64,000 nucleotides of DNA. It comes from Nostoc sp. TCL26-01 (lineage in GTDB: Bacteria > Cyanobacteriota > Cyanobacteriia > Cyanobacteriales > Nostocaceae). How positions within the stretch are numbered: the stretch's first letter is position 1; each line of letters begins with the position of its first letter. A program made the position numbers and the translations under genes. The stretch spans positions 4,682,001 to 4,746,000 of the forward strand of contig NZ_CP040297.1 of the NCBI RefSeq assembly GCF_013393945.1. The letters run 5' to 3'. The notes beneath the pieces are model-generated. The model was given only the letters and a program-made list of their open reading frames with translations. It searched no databases and was not told the origin of the DNA. Shown piece by piece: positions 51,566-60,820 of this stretch.

Positions 51566-54500
51566 TCACTTTTGACAGATCGAGCGATCGCCTACACTCA
51601 CATTGCCATTATGCTGAAGATAGTTAGTGATGCGATCGCATCCTTGCTGCATCAAGTTATCTAAGTCTAAATTCCACAATCTTACCCCAGCGTCTTCACC
51701 ACCACTGAGTAACACTTTACCGTCGGGACTAAAACTCAGGCTGTTAACTTTACCTGGATGTCCCAATAAAGTTTTGAGTAACGTTGCGTCTTGCGTATTC
51801 CACAACTTGATGGTATTGTCAGCACTACCAGAAGCGAGAATTTGCCCATCAGGACTAAAGCTGAGGCTAGTTACGCCGTCTGTATGTCCGTTGAGATTAT
51901 TGATGAGTTTCCCGTCTGGTACTTGCCAGAGTTTGATGGTATTATCCCAACTAGCAGTAGCGAGAGTTTTGCTGTCTGGACTGAATTTTACGGAGGCGAT
52001 CGCTAAACCATGTCCAGTTAAATTGTTCACTAATTTGCCGTCTACTTGCCAAATTTTTACTGTATCATCAGCGCTACCAGAGGCTAAAAATTTCCCATCA
52101 GAACTAAAACTCACACTTGTCACTTCATCACGATGTCCTGTCAGAGTGCGGATTAATTTACCGTCAGCTACACGCCATATTTTAATAGTCTTATCTACAC
52201 TTCCAGAAGCAATAATTTGATTATCTGGACTGAAACTGATACTTGTAACTCTATCTTGATGTCCAGTTAAGGTTTGCATTAGCTGTTGAGTTTGGCTATT
52301 CCAGATTTTAATTGTCTTGTCAGCGCTGGCTGTGGCTAAGATTTTATGATCAGGACTAAAACTAACTGCCTCAATAATATCTTGATGTGCTGTAAATTTA
52401 ATTAATGGTGATGCACTGATATTTGTTGCTTTTTGCCAGATAGTTACACTTCCATCCCAACTACCAGATAAAAAGTTTTGGTTGTTATTACTCCAACTCA
52501 CAGTATTAACATTGTTTTGTAATGTTGATAAATTATTTACTTGCCATAGTCTAATAGTTTTGTCACTACTAGCAGAAGCCATCACTTTATTATCAGGACT
52601 AAAACTAATATCTCTAATTTGTTCATTATGTCCTTTAATGGTTGTGAGTAACTTACCGTCTAATAGCCAGAGTTTAATAGTATTATCAGCACCAGCCGAA
52701 GCTAAAATTTTACCATTACCATTAAAATTAATACTGTTAACTTGTCCATTATGGGCATCTATACTTTGCAATAATTTCCCATCAATGTTCCAGAGCTTAA
52801 TAGTTTTGTCACCACTGGCAGAAGCGATAATTTTACCATCTGGACTAAATTTAACGCGAGTAATTTGACCTTGGTGTGCTGTCAGAGTTTTGATTAATTT
52901 CCCATCTGCTGTTTGCCAAAGTTTTACGAGATTATCTTCGCCACCAGAAGCGATAATTTTACCATTTGGACTAAACACAACAGTATTGACCCAACCATTG
53001 TGAGCATTCACAGAATTAATTAAACTGCCATCAATGCGCCATAATTTTATGGTCTTGTCTAAACTAGATGAAACAATTATCTGAATATCTGGACTGAAAG
53101 CAACGCTAGTTACAATATCTGTATGTCCAATGATGGTTTTAATTAAGTTTATCTGATGAGTAGTTTTATCTAAGCTGAGTTTATTTAAACTATATATTTT
53201 AATACTATTGTCAGCACTAGCCGCCGCTAGATATTTGCCATTTGGACTAAAATTAATAGCTGTGATTCTTTGTTTGTTTCCAGTAATAGTCTCTATCAAT
53301 TGACCATTGAGATTCCAGATTTTGATTGTATTATCATCACTAGCAGAGGCTAAAATTTTCCCATCGGGACTAAAACTCACAGCGTTGACTTGTTGCGTAT
53401 GACCTTGCAGACGATTAATTTCCTGAGTATTAGCAATAGCTTGTTGAAAAGTTGCTGCCGTTGTGGTTTGTATATCTTGTGGTGGTAAAACAATTTGTTT
53501 GAGTTCTCGTCTAGCTTTCACACTAGCAATCACTGATTCCAACTGTTGATTAGATAAGAGAAAAGCCTCAGAAGAAGCATTTAACGCGGAAATTTCGCGC
53601 AACTGAGCAGAGCGTTTTTGCAAATAAGCTAAACCACCAAAACCACTAGCCGCAATTCCTAAAACACTCATAATAACTACAGCCCTTTGAGCTTGACGGA
53701 GGCGCTGTTTTTGTTCCAGTTGCTGTTGTTGTCTAGCGGCTAAACAAGCAGCGATAAAATTTTGAACATCTGAAGATAATTCATCAGTGTATTTGACATA
53801 AATTTCTTCAGCTTCCCCTAAACGCACACCTTGTAATAAAAAATCTCCTTGCTCGTCATGATGTTTCCATAGCGCTGCTGCTTGTTCAATTTGACGTTGC
53901 GATCGCAATCGACTACGATTTTCTTCTAACCACCAGCGTAACGTTGACCAATGGCGGATCAGGATTTCGTGAGCTACTTCTATAGTTACTGAGAGAGTGC
54001 TGAGTGCTGAGTGCTGAGTGCTGTTAGCGGAAGCGGGGCGTTTAGCCCGTGCTGTTAGCGGAAGCGGGGCGTTTAGCCCGTGCTGAGTGCTGAGTGGGGA
54101 GTGCTGAGTACTGAGTGCTGAGTCATTTTTCCCTATCCCCAGTCCCCTGTCCCCAGTCCTCTGTCCCCTGTCCCCTGTCCCCAGTCCCCAGTCCCCAGTC
54201 CCCAGTCCCCAGTCCCCCGTCTCCTCTAAATTCACCACAACTAACTTAGCCGTCGTCAGCGCTAAGAGGGTTTTTTCCACCAATTCATCGGGATATTTCT
54301 GCACCACTAACTCAGATTTGAAGACTCGCCGTCTGGTGTCTTCTGTTCCTTCACCTAACTGCGTCAGGGAGAGAAAAATCCAGCGAGCGCATTCTTGAGC
54401 TTGTTTGTCTAAGCTTTCGTAAACTTCTTGGGCTTTCCGTTCTAATGCTCCTTTAATTCCACCAATTTGCTGTTGATAGGCTGTTAAAGTTAACTCACCT

Positions 54501-56905
54501 GCTCGGCGATATTCCCATAATTGTTCTAGAACAAATTCCAACAGGGGTAAATCTCCCGCCGAGTGGTTTAACTCTTGTAATAAAATTTCCACTAAACCTG
54601 GCTCAACTTTTAAACCCACTTGTTCGGCTGGGTTGACGATGACACGGCGATAGTCATCATCACTCAAATTGGGTGGAACCAAAACGCTAGAATGTTGCAA
54701 TAAACTAGCCAGTGCGGGAACTTCTAGACAAGGAGCGATGAAGTCTGCACGTAAAGTCACCACCAATTTAAACTTATCAGCAGCATATTCTAGCGCCCCC
54801 AACACCAGTTCTAAAAATCGCTGTCTATCTTCAATGGGTGCAAGAGTAAACAATTCTTCAAACTGATCTACCACCAATACTACCATCGGTTCCGGTCGGC
54901 TACGCAGCCAGTAGACAAAGCCTTCTACTCCCTGGTAGAGCATCGCTTCTAGGTGGAGATGGGGGGATGTGGACAAGTAATTATTGCTCCCCTGCTCCCC
55001 TGCTCCCCTGCTCCCCTGCTCCCTCGCCTCTCCTCCCAACTTCCGCGCCAAAGCTTCTAAAGGACGTGCGCCGGGGCGGATACTTTTAATTAGCCAAGAG
55101 TCGCTACTGGGTAATTGTTTACCGGTGCGGAGTTGAGCAATTAAGCCGGCTTGGACTACAGAAGATTTCCCGCTACCAGATGCACCGACTACGGCTAAGA
55201 ATGATTTGTGGGCGAGGTGGGAAATTAACTGCTGAGTTAGAGATTCTCTACCATAGAAATATTGGGTATCTTCTTCACTAAAGGCTTTTAAACCGCGATA
55301 GGGGCAGATTTTTAAATCTAAGGCTACTGATTTTTGCTGGTTGCGTGTGCTGGTGGTGGCGGGGATGATTTCCATTACGCCTTGTGTACCAGAGAGCCAA
55401 ATTTGTAGGGGTGGATATGGGGTAATTGGTGTCTGGGTGGCAAAATGAATTTGTAATTGGGTTATCCAAGCGGCGACTGATAAGCCATCAGGTGTGGACG
55501 TTGCTTTTAAGGTGGTGATGAGGGCTTGAGCAAAGAGTTCTGAGTGGCTTTTGGGACAAGCGGCGGCAATGATACACTGTCCTGTGTCTGAGCTGAGTTG
55601 CAAGTCTTCTACCCATTCTTGCACAGATACATTGTCTGTTCCCACTGGACAATCTAAGATGATGATTTGTTGAGTGACACCAGAACGCTGTAGCTGTTGT
55701 CGCAACCAGGAACGACTTAGGCAGATATCATCTAATAAAACTAGTGTTGCTTCGCCTGTGGGGGTTTCTTCTAGTCGTCCACGCAAATATAATAAAGCTG
55801 TTATTGATGCTTCAGTTTGATAGGGCTGTGGTTGATGGCTAGAACGTAAACATTCTTGAATGGTTTCTTTGATGTCTTGAGCAGTTGTAGTTGTCGAACG
55901 AGGCAAATATTCTAACTCAAAAGCACCAGCCCCAGCTAAGAGTTTACTAAAATCTAGTGCTGTCTGCGAGCCAATAATCCCATCAATAACTACTGCTTTT
56001 CTCGGTGGGAGAGATTGAGCGATCGCTGGTATTGTACCAAGAATTAGTTCCCCAATGCCTTCGACTATCCGTTTGGGGGTTTGCAAAGGATATTCACTAT
56101 ACAGTTCGGTATCACCTTTACCCCGTTTTTGCTGGTTAATTAATCTTAGTTGTTGATTAGTCTTATCTATATATTGTAGTGTTTGGTGATAAACATAACG
56201 GTATAAACTATCAGCCGAAATCATCCCTTGATGATCAGCCGCATCTCCACGTAAGCCCCGCATTAAATAATATGTAAATACCCCATGTCCCAGTTCGGGA
56301 AATTCCCATGATAATTGGTTTGTATCACAAGAAAGTAAAGCGTAAAAACCCTTACTTTTAGCAGCCCGTTGTTGTAAAACTTGCACCAATTGCGGTGTAG
56401 GATTCAACCCGCGCAGTGTCATTCCCCCACTATGACAAGCATCGAGCCAAACCAACTGATTTTGCACACCACTATTACTTAATAACTCTAATAATTCTTT
56501 AACAGCTAAACCTGTATTTTCTAAATTATCTTTTTGGGTATCCGCTAAACATAAATATGCTTGTTGCGTATTTGCTTGCAACATTCCATGACCAGAAAAA
56601 TAAAATAGAATTGTATCGGTAGGTTGAGCAGTCTGAGATATTTGCTGTAAACTATGGCGAATATTAGTTAATATTGGTAATTCCCCAGCAAAATCATGAT
56701 AAATATTGATTTCTTTTTGCAAAAATTGCTCTTGGGTAGCCCCCGCTAAAGCCTCTGCTAATACCTGACAATCAACCGCCGAGTAACGCAAACTAGCAAG
56801 TTGTTGATCCTGGTATTGGTTAACTCCCACCAGTAACAACCACAGTTTAGGTGTGATTGTTTTTTTAGTTTGATTTAAACTACTAGTAGCAACTGCGCGT
56901 GGCAT
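51566..56905 (-). CDS. Caspase / STAND-type NTPase / 14xWD40 protein
   Basis: A 1779-residue protein. Residues about 18-270 are an orthocaspase domain with intact dyad H106 (FYFSGHGM) and C157 (WLDACHSGG). An unassigned region (about 290-525) follows, then CPYRGLKAFSEEDTQYFYGRE and the NTPase domain with Walker A GASGSGKSS near 570 and Walker B VVLVVDQFEELF near 680, ending with VTIEVAHEILIRHWSTLRWWL. A membrane-like segment (AVVIMSVLGIAASGFGGLAYL) precedes 14 WD40 repeats (about 1178-1740), two seven-bladed propellers. Such proteins couple ligand sensing by WD40, NTP-driven assembly and proteolysis, as in cell-death or defence responses. Two stretches (625-648 and 892-971) are coded by intergenic-type repeats. 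Confidence 0.93.
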   Translation of the reverse strand: MPRAVATSSLNQTKKTITPKLWLLLVGVNQYQDQQLASLRYSAVDCQVLAEALAGATQEQFLQKEINIYHDFAGELPILTNIRHSLQQISQTAQPTDTILFYFSGHGMLQANTQQAYLCLADTQKDNLENTGLAVKELLELLSNSGVQNQLVWLDACHSGGMTLRGLNPTPQLVQVLQQRAAKSKGFYALLSCDTNQLSWEFPELGHGVFTYYLMRGLRGDAADHQGMISADSLYRYVYHQTLQYIDKTNQQLRLINQQKRGKGDTELYSEYPLQTPKRIVEGIGELILGTIPAIAQSLPPRKAVVIDGIIGSQTALDFSKLLAGAGAFELEYLPRSTTTTAQDIKETIQECLRSSHQPQPYQTEASITALLYLRGRLEETPTGEATLVLLDDICLSRSWLRQQLQRSGVTQQIIILDCPVGTDNVSVQEWVEDLQLSSDTGQCIIAAACPKSHSELFAQALITTLKATSTPDGLSVAAWITQLQIHFATQTPITPYPPLQIWLSGTQGVMEIIPATTSTRNQQKSVALDLKICPYRGLKAFSEEDTQYFYGRESLTQQLISHLAHKSFLAVVGASGSGKSSVVQAGLIAQLRTGKQLPSSDSWLIKSIRPGARPLEALARKLGGEAREQGSRGAGEQGSNNYLSTSPHLHLEAMLYQGVEGFVYWLRSRPEPMVVLVVDQFEELFTLAPIEDRQRFLELVLGALEYAADKFKLVVTLRADFIAPCLEVPALASLLQHSSVLVPPNLSDDDYRRVIVNPAEQVGLKVEPGLVEILLQELNHSAGDLPLLEFVLEQLWEYRRAGELTLTAYQQQIGGIKGALERKAQEVYESLDKQAQECARWIFLSLTQLGEGTEDTRRRVFKSELVVQKYPDELVEKTLLALTTAKLVVVNLEETGDWGLGTGDWGLGTGDRGQRTGDRGLGIGKNDSALSTQHSPLSTQHGLNAPLPLTARAKRPASANSTQHSALSTLSVTIEVAHEILIRHWSTLRWWLEENRSRLRSQRQIEQAAALWKHHDEQGDFLLQGVRLGEAEEIYVKYTDELSSDVQNFIAACLAARQQQQLEQKQRLRQAQRAVVIMSVLGIAASGFGGLAYLQKRSAQLREISALNASSEAFLLSNQQLESVIASVKARRELKQIVLPPQDIQTTTAATFQQAIANTQEINRLQGHTQQVNAVSFSPDGKILASASDDNTIKIWNLNGQLIETITGNKQRITAINFSPNGKYLAAASADNSIKIYSLNKLSLDKTTHQINLIKTIIGHTDIVTSVAFSPDIQIIVSSSLDKTIKLWRIDGSLINSVNAHNGWVNTVVFSPNGKIIASGGEDNLVKLWQTADGKLIKTLTAHQGQITRVKFSPDGKIIASASGDKTIKLWNIDGKLLQSIDAHNGQVNSINFNGNGKILASAGADNTIKLWLLDGKLLTTIKGHNEQIRDISFSPDNKVMASASSDKTIRLWQVNNLSTLQNNVNTVSWSNNNQNFLSGSWDGSVTIWQKATNISASPLIKFTAHQDIIEAVSFSPDHKILATASADKTIKIWNSQTQQLMQTLTGHQDRVTSISFSPDNQIIASGSVDKTIKIWRVADGKLIRTLTGHRDEVTSVSFSSDGKFLASGSADDTVKIWQVDGKLVNNLTGHGLAIASVKFSPDSKTLATASWDNTIKLWQVPDGKLINNLNGHTDGVTSLSFSPDGQILASGSADNTIKLWNTQDATLLKTLLGHPGKVNSLSFSPDGKVLLSGGEDAGVRLWNLDLDNLMQQGCDRITNYLQHNGNVSVGDRSICQK
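53994..54222. repeat. Intergenic-type repeat island inside the caspase-WD40 gene
   Basis: The island includes GTGCTGA heptamers, two AGCGG-type units in tandem (54018 and 54049, period 31 bp), more GTGCTGA/GGGAGTG, then about ten CCCCAGT/CCCTGTC heptamers. It codes for about 80 low-complexity residues (GDWGLGTGDWGLGTGD, STQHSPLSTQH and similar) and keeps the frame open. Confidence 0.92.
54962..55030. repeat. Second repeat insertion inside the caspase-WD40 gene
   Basis: CTCCCCTG octamers (about 54990-55022) code for an EQGSRGAGEQGSN stretch within the NTPase domain, between LGGEAR and LHLEAMLYQGVEGF. Confidence 0.8.
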
Positions 56906-57344
56906 TTTAGTTAAGTGTGATCAATTGAGTTGTTTTCAGAATAGCAATAGAGTCGCCTGGGATATTATTAAGTCTGTTGGAGCTTAAATATGCGTTAGCC
57001 AAAGCCTTTGGCGAAGCGATCCTCATATCTTGCAGGCGACTGGAAGTCGCGGCTACACAGGCAAAACCCGCCTGCGCGGGTTTCAAACCCTTGATTTTGT
57101 GTTAGTGCGCGTAGGCGGTGAGACCAGTCCTGTAGGCGGGTCTCCCGCCGTAGGGAACTGGCGAACCCGAAGGGACTTGGTTTGTATAGCCGCGATTTCT
57201 AATCGCTACGGCTAGGTGCAAGATGTGAGGATCGCTCTATTTTATTTTGATTACTCTCATGACTTTTTTTATTTATTACAAGAGAAAAAACAAATAGATT
57301 ATTTGCATTTCCCTTGCCACGCATGGAAATTTGGTTGCTTCAGC
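56906..57344. repeat. Intergenic region with a mosaic palindromic repeat
   Basis: No gene is supported. From 56992 to about 57211 the sequence is a chain of GC-rich palindromes unlike its AT-rich surroundings: CCAAAGCCTTTGG, AAACCCGC-CTGC-GCGGGTTT (57064-57083), GGCGGG-TCT-CCCGCC, and a GCGATTTCTAATCGC module. From memory these pieces are dispersed in Nostoc-type genomes. Open frames across it were judged spurious. Confidence 0.7.
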
Positions 57345-58655
57345 TTATACATCTCCCTCACCAACGGCTGTATCCTGGTCTGGCAAAATATCTTCCACAT
57401 TCCGCAATCTTCGGAAGGCATAGCCACTGATCCCAACTAACACGATACAAATTGAGGTAATTACATATAAAAGGGCTATACCATTGCCAGTACCATCACC
57501 AAATACAGGCGTAAACATCGCTGCCAAAATTCCTCCTGGTTGCATGGCTGGTTCAAAAACTCTGTCAGCGAGAGGCCCAGCAATTAAACTGGCAACTGTC
57601 CCAATCATCATGCCAATTGCATGATCAGCAGCAAAAACCCGTCCTTGTATACTTGGCGCTACTTTTACATACCAAATGGCACTACTGGAACTAAATAGCA
57701 AGGGAAGATTGAAAGCAGAACAAAAACTAGTACCAGTCCAGATCAATGGTATTTGACCTATACCCAGGATAATTTTGCTGAAGCCAGTACCAATAAAACC
57801 AAGCAGCATCCCGTGAATGCGACGCTCAAATCCTCCCCAAATACTTAAAAATGCGCCACCAACAACACCACCGACTCCAGCCGCAGTCATGACAACACCC
57901 AAAACCTCAGTATTACCACCTGTGCGTGCGAGAATCATGGGTTGAAATATCGTGTCTCCTATTTGGTGGGCAAACCAGAAACACGAAAAGGCGATGGTCA
58001 TGGCGAGTAAACTCGGTCGTGAGAGGATGTAATGAAAGCCAAAAGCTAATTGTTGCTGAATTTTTGCGCTGTCTTGGTTGGTTGTCTTGGTACGGGGAGG
58101 TTGAGGTATGGACAAGAAAATTATTGTTGCAGCAGCTAAAGCAAAGGTAGCAATATCAATTACAATTATGCCGAGTAAACCGATCGCAGGATAGAGAAGA
58201 CCGGCTAAGGCTGGAGAAATGATTGCCGAGGCGTGAGTTACTAAAGAACTCATACTACTAGCACGAGTATAATGCTGCTTTGATACCATTAACGGAATAG
58301 AAGCGGCATAGGCAAGATTTTGGATATGTCCAAAGCAACCAGATAGAGCAACAAGAAAGTAAAGATGCCAAATTTGTAAACTGTGAGTAGCGTAGAGTAA
58401 GCCGATGAAAACGGTACAAATAATGGCGCTAGTATCGCCCAAAATTATGAGATACTTGCGATGGTAACGATCTATCAAAACTCCAGCAAATAGGGAAACA
58501 AAAATCAGAGGGAGTTGGTAAAAGAAACTGAATAAGGCGATCGTTGTCACTTCTCCAGTCAATTGCCAAACCCAAATAGTTAAGGCAAACTTAGTCATAG
58601 CACTACCGATCGCAGAAACGATCTGACTGCTCCAAATAATTATAAAAGTACGCAC
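57345..58655 (-). CDS. MFS transporter, likely siderophore exporter
   Basis: A 436-residue major facilitator with about 12 membrane segments. The start IIWSSQIVSAIGSAMTKFALTIWVWQLTG, loop GVLIDRYHRKYLIILGD and VVGGAFLSIWGG place it with MFS_3/macrolide-efflux-like drug exporters, a group that includes the siderophore exporter EntS. It is the last gene of a minus-strand iron-siderophore locus, 62 bases after the sucrase/ferredoxin-like gene. Its role as siderophore exporter is inferred from context. The gap in front carries GGGGATT heptamers (about 58660-58700). Confidence 0.82.
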   Translation of the reverse strand: MRTFIIIWSSQIVSAIGSAMTKFALTIWVWQLTGEVTTIALFSFFYQLPLIFVSLFAGVLIDRYHRKYLIILGDTSAIICTVFIGLLYATHSLQIWHLYFLVALSGCFGHIQNLAYAASIPLMVSKQHYTRASSMSSLVTHASAIISPALAGLLYPAIGLLGIIVIDIATFALAAATIIFLSIPQPPRTKTTNQDSAKIQQQLAFGFHYILSRPSLLAMTIAFSCFWFAHQIGDTIFQPMILARTGGNTEVLGVVMTAAGVGGVVGGAFLSIWGGFERRIHGMLLGFIGTGFSKIILGIGQIPLIWTGTSFCSAFNLPLLFSSSSAIWYVKVAPSIQGRVFAADHAIGMMIGTVASLIAGPLADRVFEPAMQPGGILAAMFTPVFGDGTGNGIALLYVITSICIVLVGISGYAFRRLRNVEDILPDQDTAVGEGDV

Positions 58656-58659
58656 GGCA

Positions 58660-58702
58660 AGGTTACATATTGGGGATTGGGGATTGAGGATTGGGGATTG
58701 GG
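58660..58702. repeat. GGGGATT heptamer repeats
   Basis: About five ATTGGGG/ATTGAGG units lie between the MFS exporter and the sucrase/ferredoxin-like gene. Confidence 0.8.
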
Positions 58703-58717
58703 AAAGACTGGTTTGCT

Positions 58718-59725
58718 CTAGATAATAGTTTTTGTTAATTGGTTGACGCGATACTGTTTTACAGCTTCCAGGGGTTGTTCATGACCAGAATTGAAAAGTG
58801 TCATTACCTGGGCATAGGCTTCCACTCTGGCGAAATAACTGCCTTGTGTGCTGTTGTCTGGGGATGTAAAATCAATGCGAACTTCAGCCCAATCGGCATT
58901 CCACTCATCATGGATGGGATCTTGGGCTATTACTTCACCGGATTTTTTGTAGTTGAGCCAGTCCCAGCCTTGTTGTAACCAAATTTCTCGTTCCACGATT
59001 TGTGCAAATTTTGTCATTCCTGACCAGCCCCGGTAAAATTGACGCAGATGTTCTACTGGGTTGTCGCGCCTAACTAAGACACTCAATATACTTGGTTCCA
59101 GGTGTCCCCAAAATTGACCTGTTGGTAAGTCAAAGAGGGTAGGGGCAAACTGATGCGCGCCAATGTGAGAACAGCGCCAGACTCGCAACTTGCCAGTAGA
59201 TGTAGCTGCGTCATCTTGGCGTAACTTTTGATAGATGGGATAACCAAATCGAGAGCAAGCAACATCTACATCACCGTGGGTACAAACCAGTAAATCACGG
59301 ATGTGATTGTCTGGTTGTAAATATGCGGCAAATTGATTGAGGTCTTGGGGTGCTTGGGTGAAGGCTGTCGCAAACTGACTAATCAGGCTTTCTGGAATGA
59401 GAAATTCTTGCTTGCTAAACTGAGCAAAGTGATCTTCCGGGCGTTGGTAGTAGAGGACACGGATATGTCCTGGTACAGAGTACTCTTTGTCAGGTGCGAT
59501 CGCAATGGGCATAACTGATGCTGGGCGATCGTCTAATTTATGGAATAATTCGTGAATCTCGTTGAGAATGGGATCGCTGTGCAAGTGTTCTTCTGTCCAA
59601 GGTAGGGCAGCTTCCATAACTAGCCAAGCATGAGTTGTGCTGGCTGAACCAATGGGATCTTCCCCGTTGGCTTTGGATATAACCGAGCAAAACTGATGAT
59701 TGGTTGAGGATTTTTGAGTGGTCAT
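58718..59725 (-). CDS. Sucrase/ferredoxin-like protein
   Basis: A 335-residue protein of the family with a thioredoxin-like [2Fe-2S] ferredoxin fold. Ligand cysteines and the core are seen in LLVCTHGDVDVACSRFGYPIYQKL and LRVWRCSHIGAHQFAPTLFDLPTGQFWGHL. The start overlaps the stop of the binding-protein gene by 4 bases (59722-59725), so it is translationally coupled to siderophore uptake. In this setting it is a good candidate for reducing ferric siderophores in the cytoplasm. The family name is historical and says nothing about sucrase activity. Confidence 0.87.
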   Translation of the reverse strand: MTTQKSSTNHQFCSVISKANGEDPIGSASTTHAWLVMEAALPWTEEHLHSDPILNEIHELFHKLDDRPASVMPIAIAPDKEYSVPGHIRVLYYQRPEDHFAQFSKQEFLIPESLISQFATAFTQAPQDLNQFAAYLQPDNHIRDLLVCTHGDVDVACSRFGYPIYQKLRQDDAATSTGKLRVWRCSHIGAHQFAPTLFDLPTGQFWGHLEPSILSVLVRRDNPVEHLRQFYRGWSGMTKFAQIVEREIWLQQGWDWLNYKKSGEVIAQDPIHDEWNADWAEVRIDFTSPDNSTQGSYFARVEAYAQVMTLFNSGHEQPLEAVKQYRVNQLTKTII

Positions 59726-60813
59726 TTTCCTGGTGGGGAAAGTAATTGGTTTTGCAGTTCATTGAGATAGAGTTCTGTACCAATGGGGCCTGGTAAACCC
59801 AAACAGAGGTAGACAGGGAGGAAATATACTCGACCTTCTTGGCTAGCTTTCAGAGATTGAGCGATCGCATTTTCTTGCCACTGTTGTTTGAGTTTTTTCA
59901 TCTGCGATGCAAAGTAGTTGTGATGACTTGGCTGAAGGTTGCTAAAGTTTCCTCCTAATAAAATAATGGCATCTGCACTATTAAATTTAGGTAAAATTTC
60001 TATCGACAGTGGTGGAGGAATACTTTTATTTGATGGCACTAAACTTTGGGGAGATACTAGTTTAAATCCCAGACTTGTCACTAGAGAATCACAAAAACTA
60101 TCCCGGCGGGGAAACCTTAATTGCTCAGAAATTGACTGACCAAGAGAGACTAACATCAACACTTGTGGATGTGTCTTTACTATAGGAGAAAATGCTTTTT
60201 GAGCAGCAGTTAATCGCTGTTGATTATCAGCTAATATTTTTTCTGCTTGTTCAGAACGCCCTAACAGTTTAGCGATTTTTTGCAGATTATCTTGAGCCTT
60301 AAATCTGGGAAATAAGAGGGTCGGGGCAATTTTTGAGAGCATTTCATACTGACTTTTATTGTTTTCAGTACCGATGATTAAGTCTGGTTGAATTTTGAGT
60401 AAAGCTTCCACGGAAGGACTATTAGCAATCCCGACATTTACTATCTCACCAGTTATTCGCTCTCCCAAATAGGGAATTTGCCGACTAGGATGATCGTAAT
60501 CACCCTGATGTAAGGGAATATAATCAGCATATCCCACTGGCTGAACATTCAGGGCCAGCAAGATTTCTAATGTATTGGGAGCAAGGGCGACAATTTTTTG
60601 AGGTTGACCACAAATCTGAGTCGGCCCCATTACCTGTTCTACAATTTGGCATTGTCTGGTGACATACTGTGGTTGACTAACAGGATGCTGAGTTCCTCGA
60701 CTGACGCAAGCTGTAATCATCAACATGGTGATGATAGCCAGCAAAAAAAGTTGGCGTTTCCGGTTCATTTTTAAGCTGGTAAATATGATCATCAATGTTT
60801 TTTTCACTGGCAT
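59722..60813 (-). CDS. Iron-siderophore ABC transporter substrate-binding lipoprotein
   Basis: ATG 60813 (363 residues) has AGGGA 5 bases upstream and follows the receptor stop by 7 bases; ATG 60768 would begin nearer the signal sequence MNRKRQLFLLAIITMLMITAC, whose lipobox MITAC anchors the protein. The mature part has the FecB/FhuD pattern: GQPQKIVALAPNTLEILLALNVQPVGYAD, VGIANSPSVEALLKIQPDLIIG and a C-terminal YFLPVYLCLGLPGPIGTELYL. It binds a ferric siderophore in the periplasm. The permease and ATPase genes are not adjacent and must lie elsewhere. Confidence 0.9.
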   Translation of the reverse strand: MPVKKTLMIIFTSLKMNRKRQLFLLAIITMLMITACVSRGTQHPVSQPQYVTRQCQIVEQVMGPTQICGQPQKIVALAPNTLEILLALNVQPVGYADYIPLHQGDYDHPSRQIPYLGERITGEIVNVGIANSPSVEALLKIQPDLIIGTENNKSQYEMLSKIAPTLLFPRFKAQDNLQKIAKLLGRSEQAEKILADNQQRLTAAQKAFSPIVKTHPQVLMLVSLGQSISEQLRFPRRDSFCDSLVTSLGFKLVSPQSLVPSNKSIPPPLSIEILPKFNSADAIILLGGNFSNLQPSHHNYFASQMKKLKQQWQENAIAQSLKASQEGRVYFLPVYLCLGLPGPIGTELYLNELQNQLLSPPGK

Positions 60814-60820
60814 TAGTTCC

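Noticed and set aside
52482..52868. 128-residue plus-strand frame opposite the WD40 repeats
   Set aside because: It is the complement of repeated WD40 coding DNA and shows only repeated shadows of it.
57030..57440. Two adjacent open frames of 61 and 74 residues
   Set aside because: The first is translated palindromic repeat; the second overlaps the MFS gene and has no family features.
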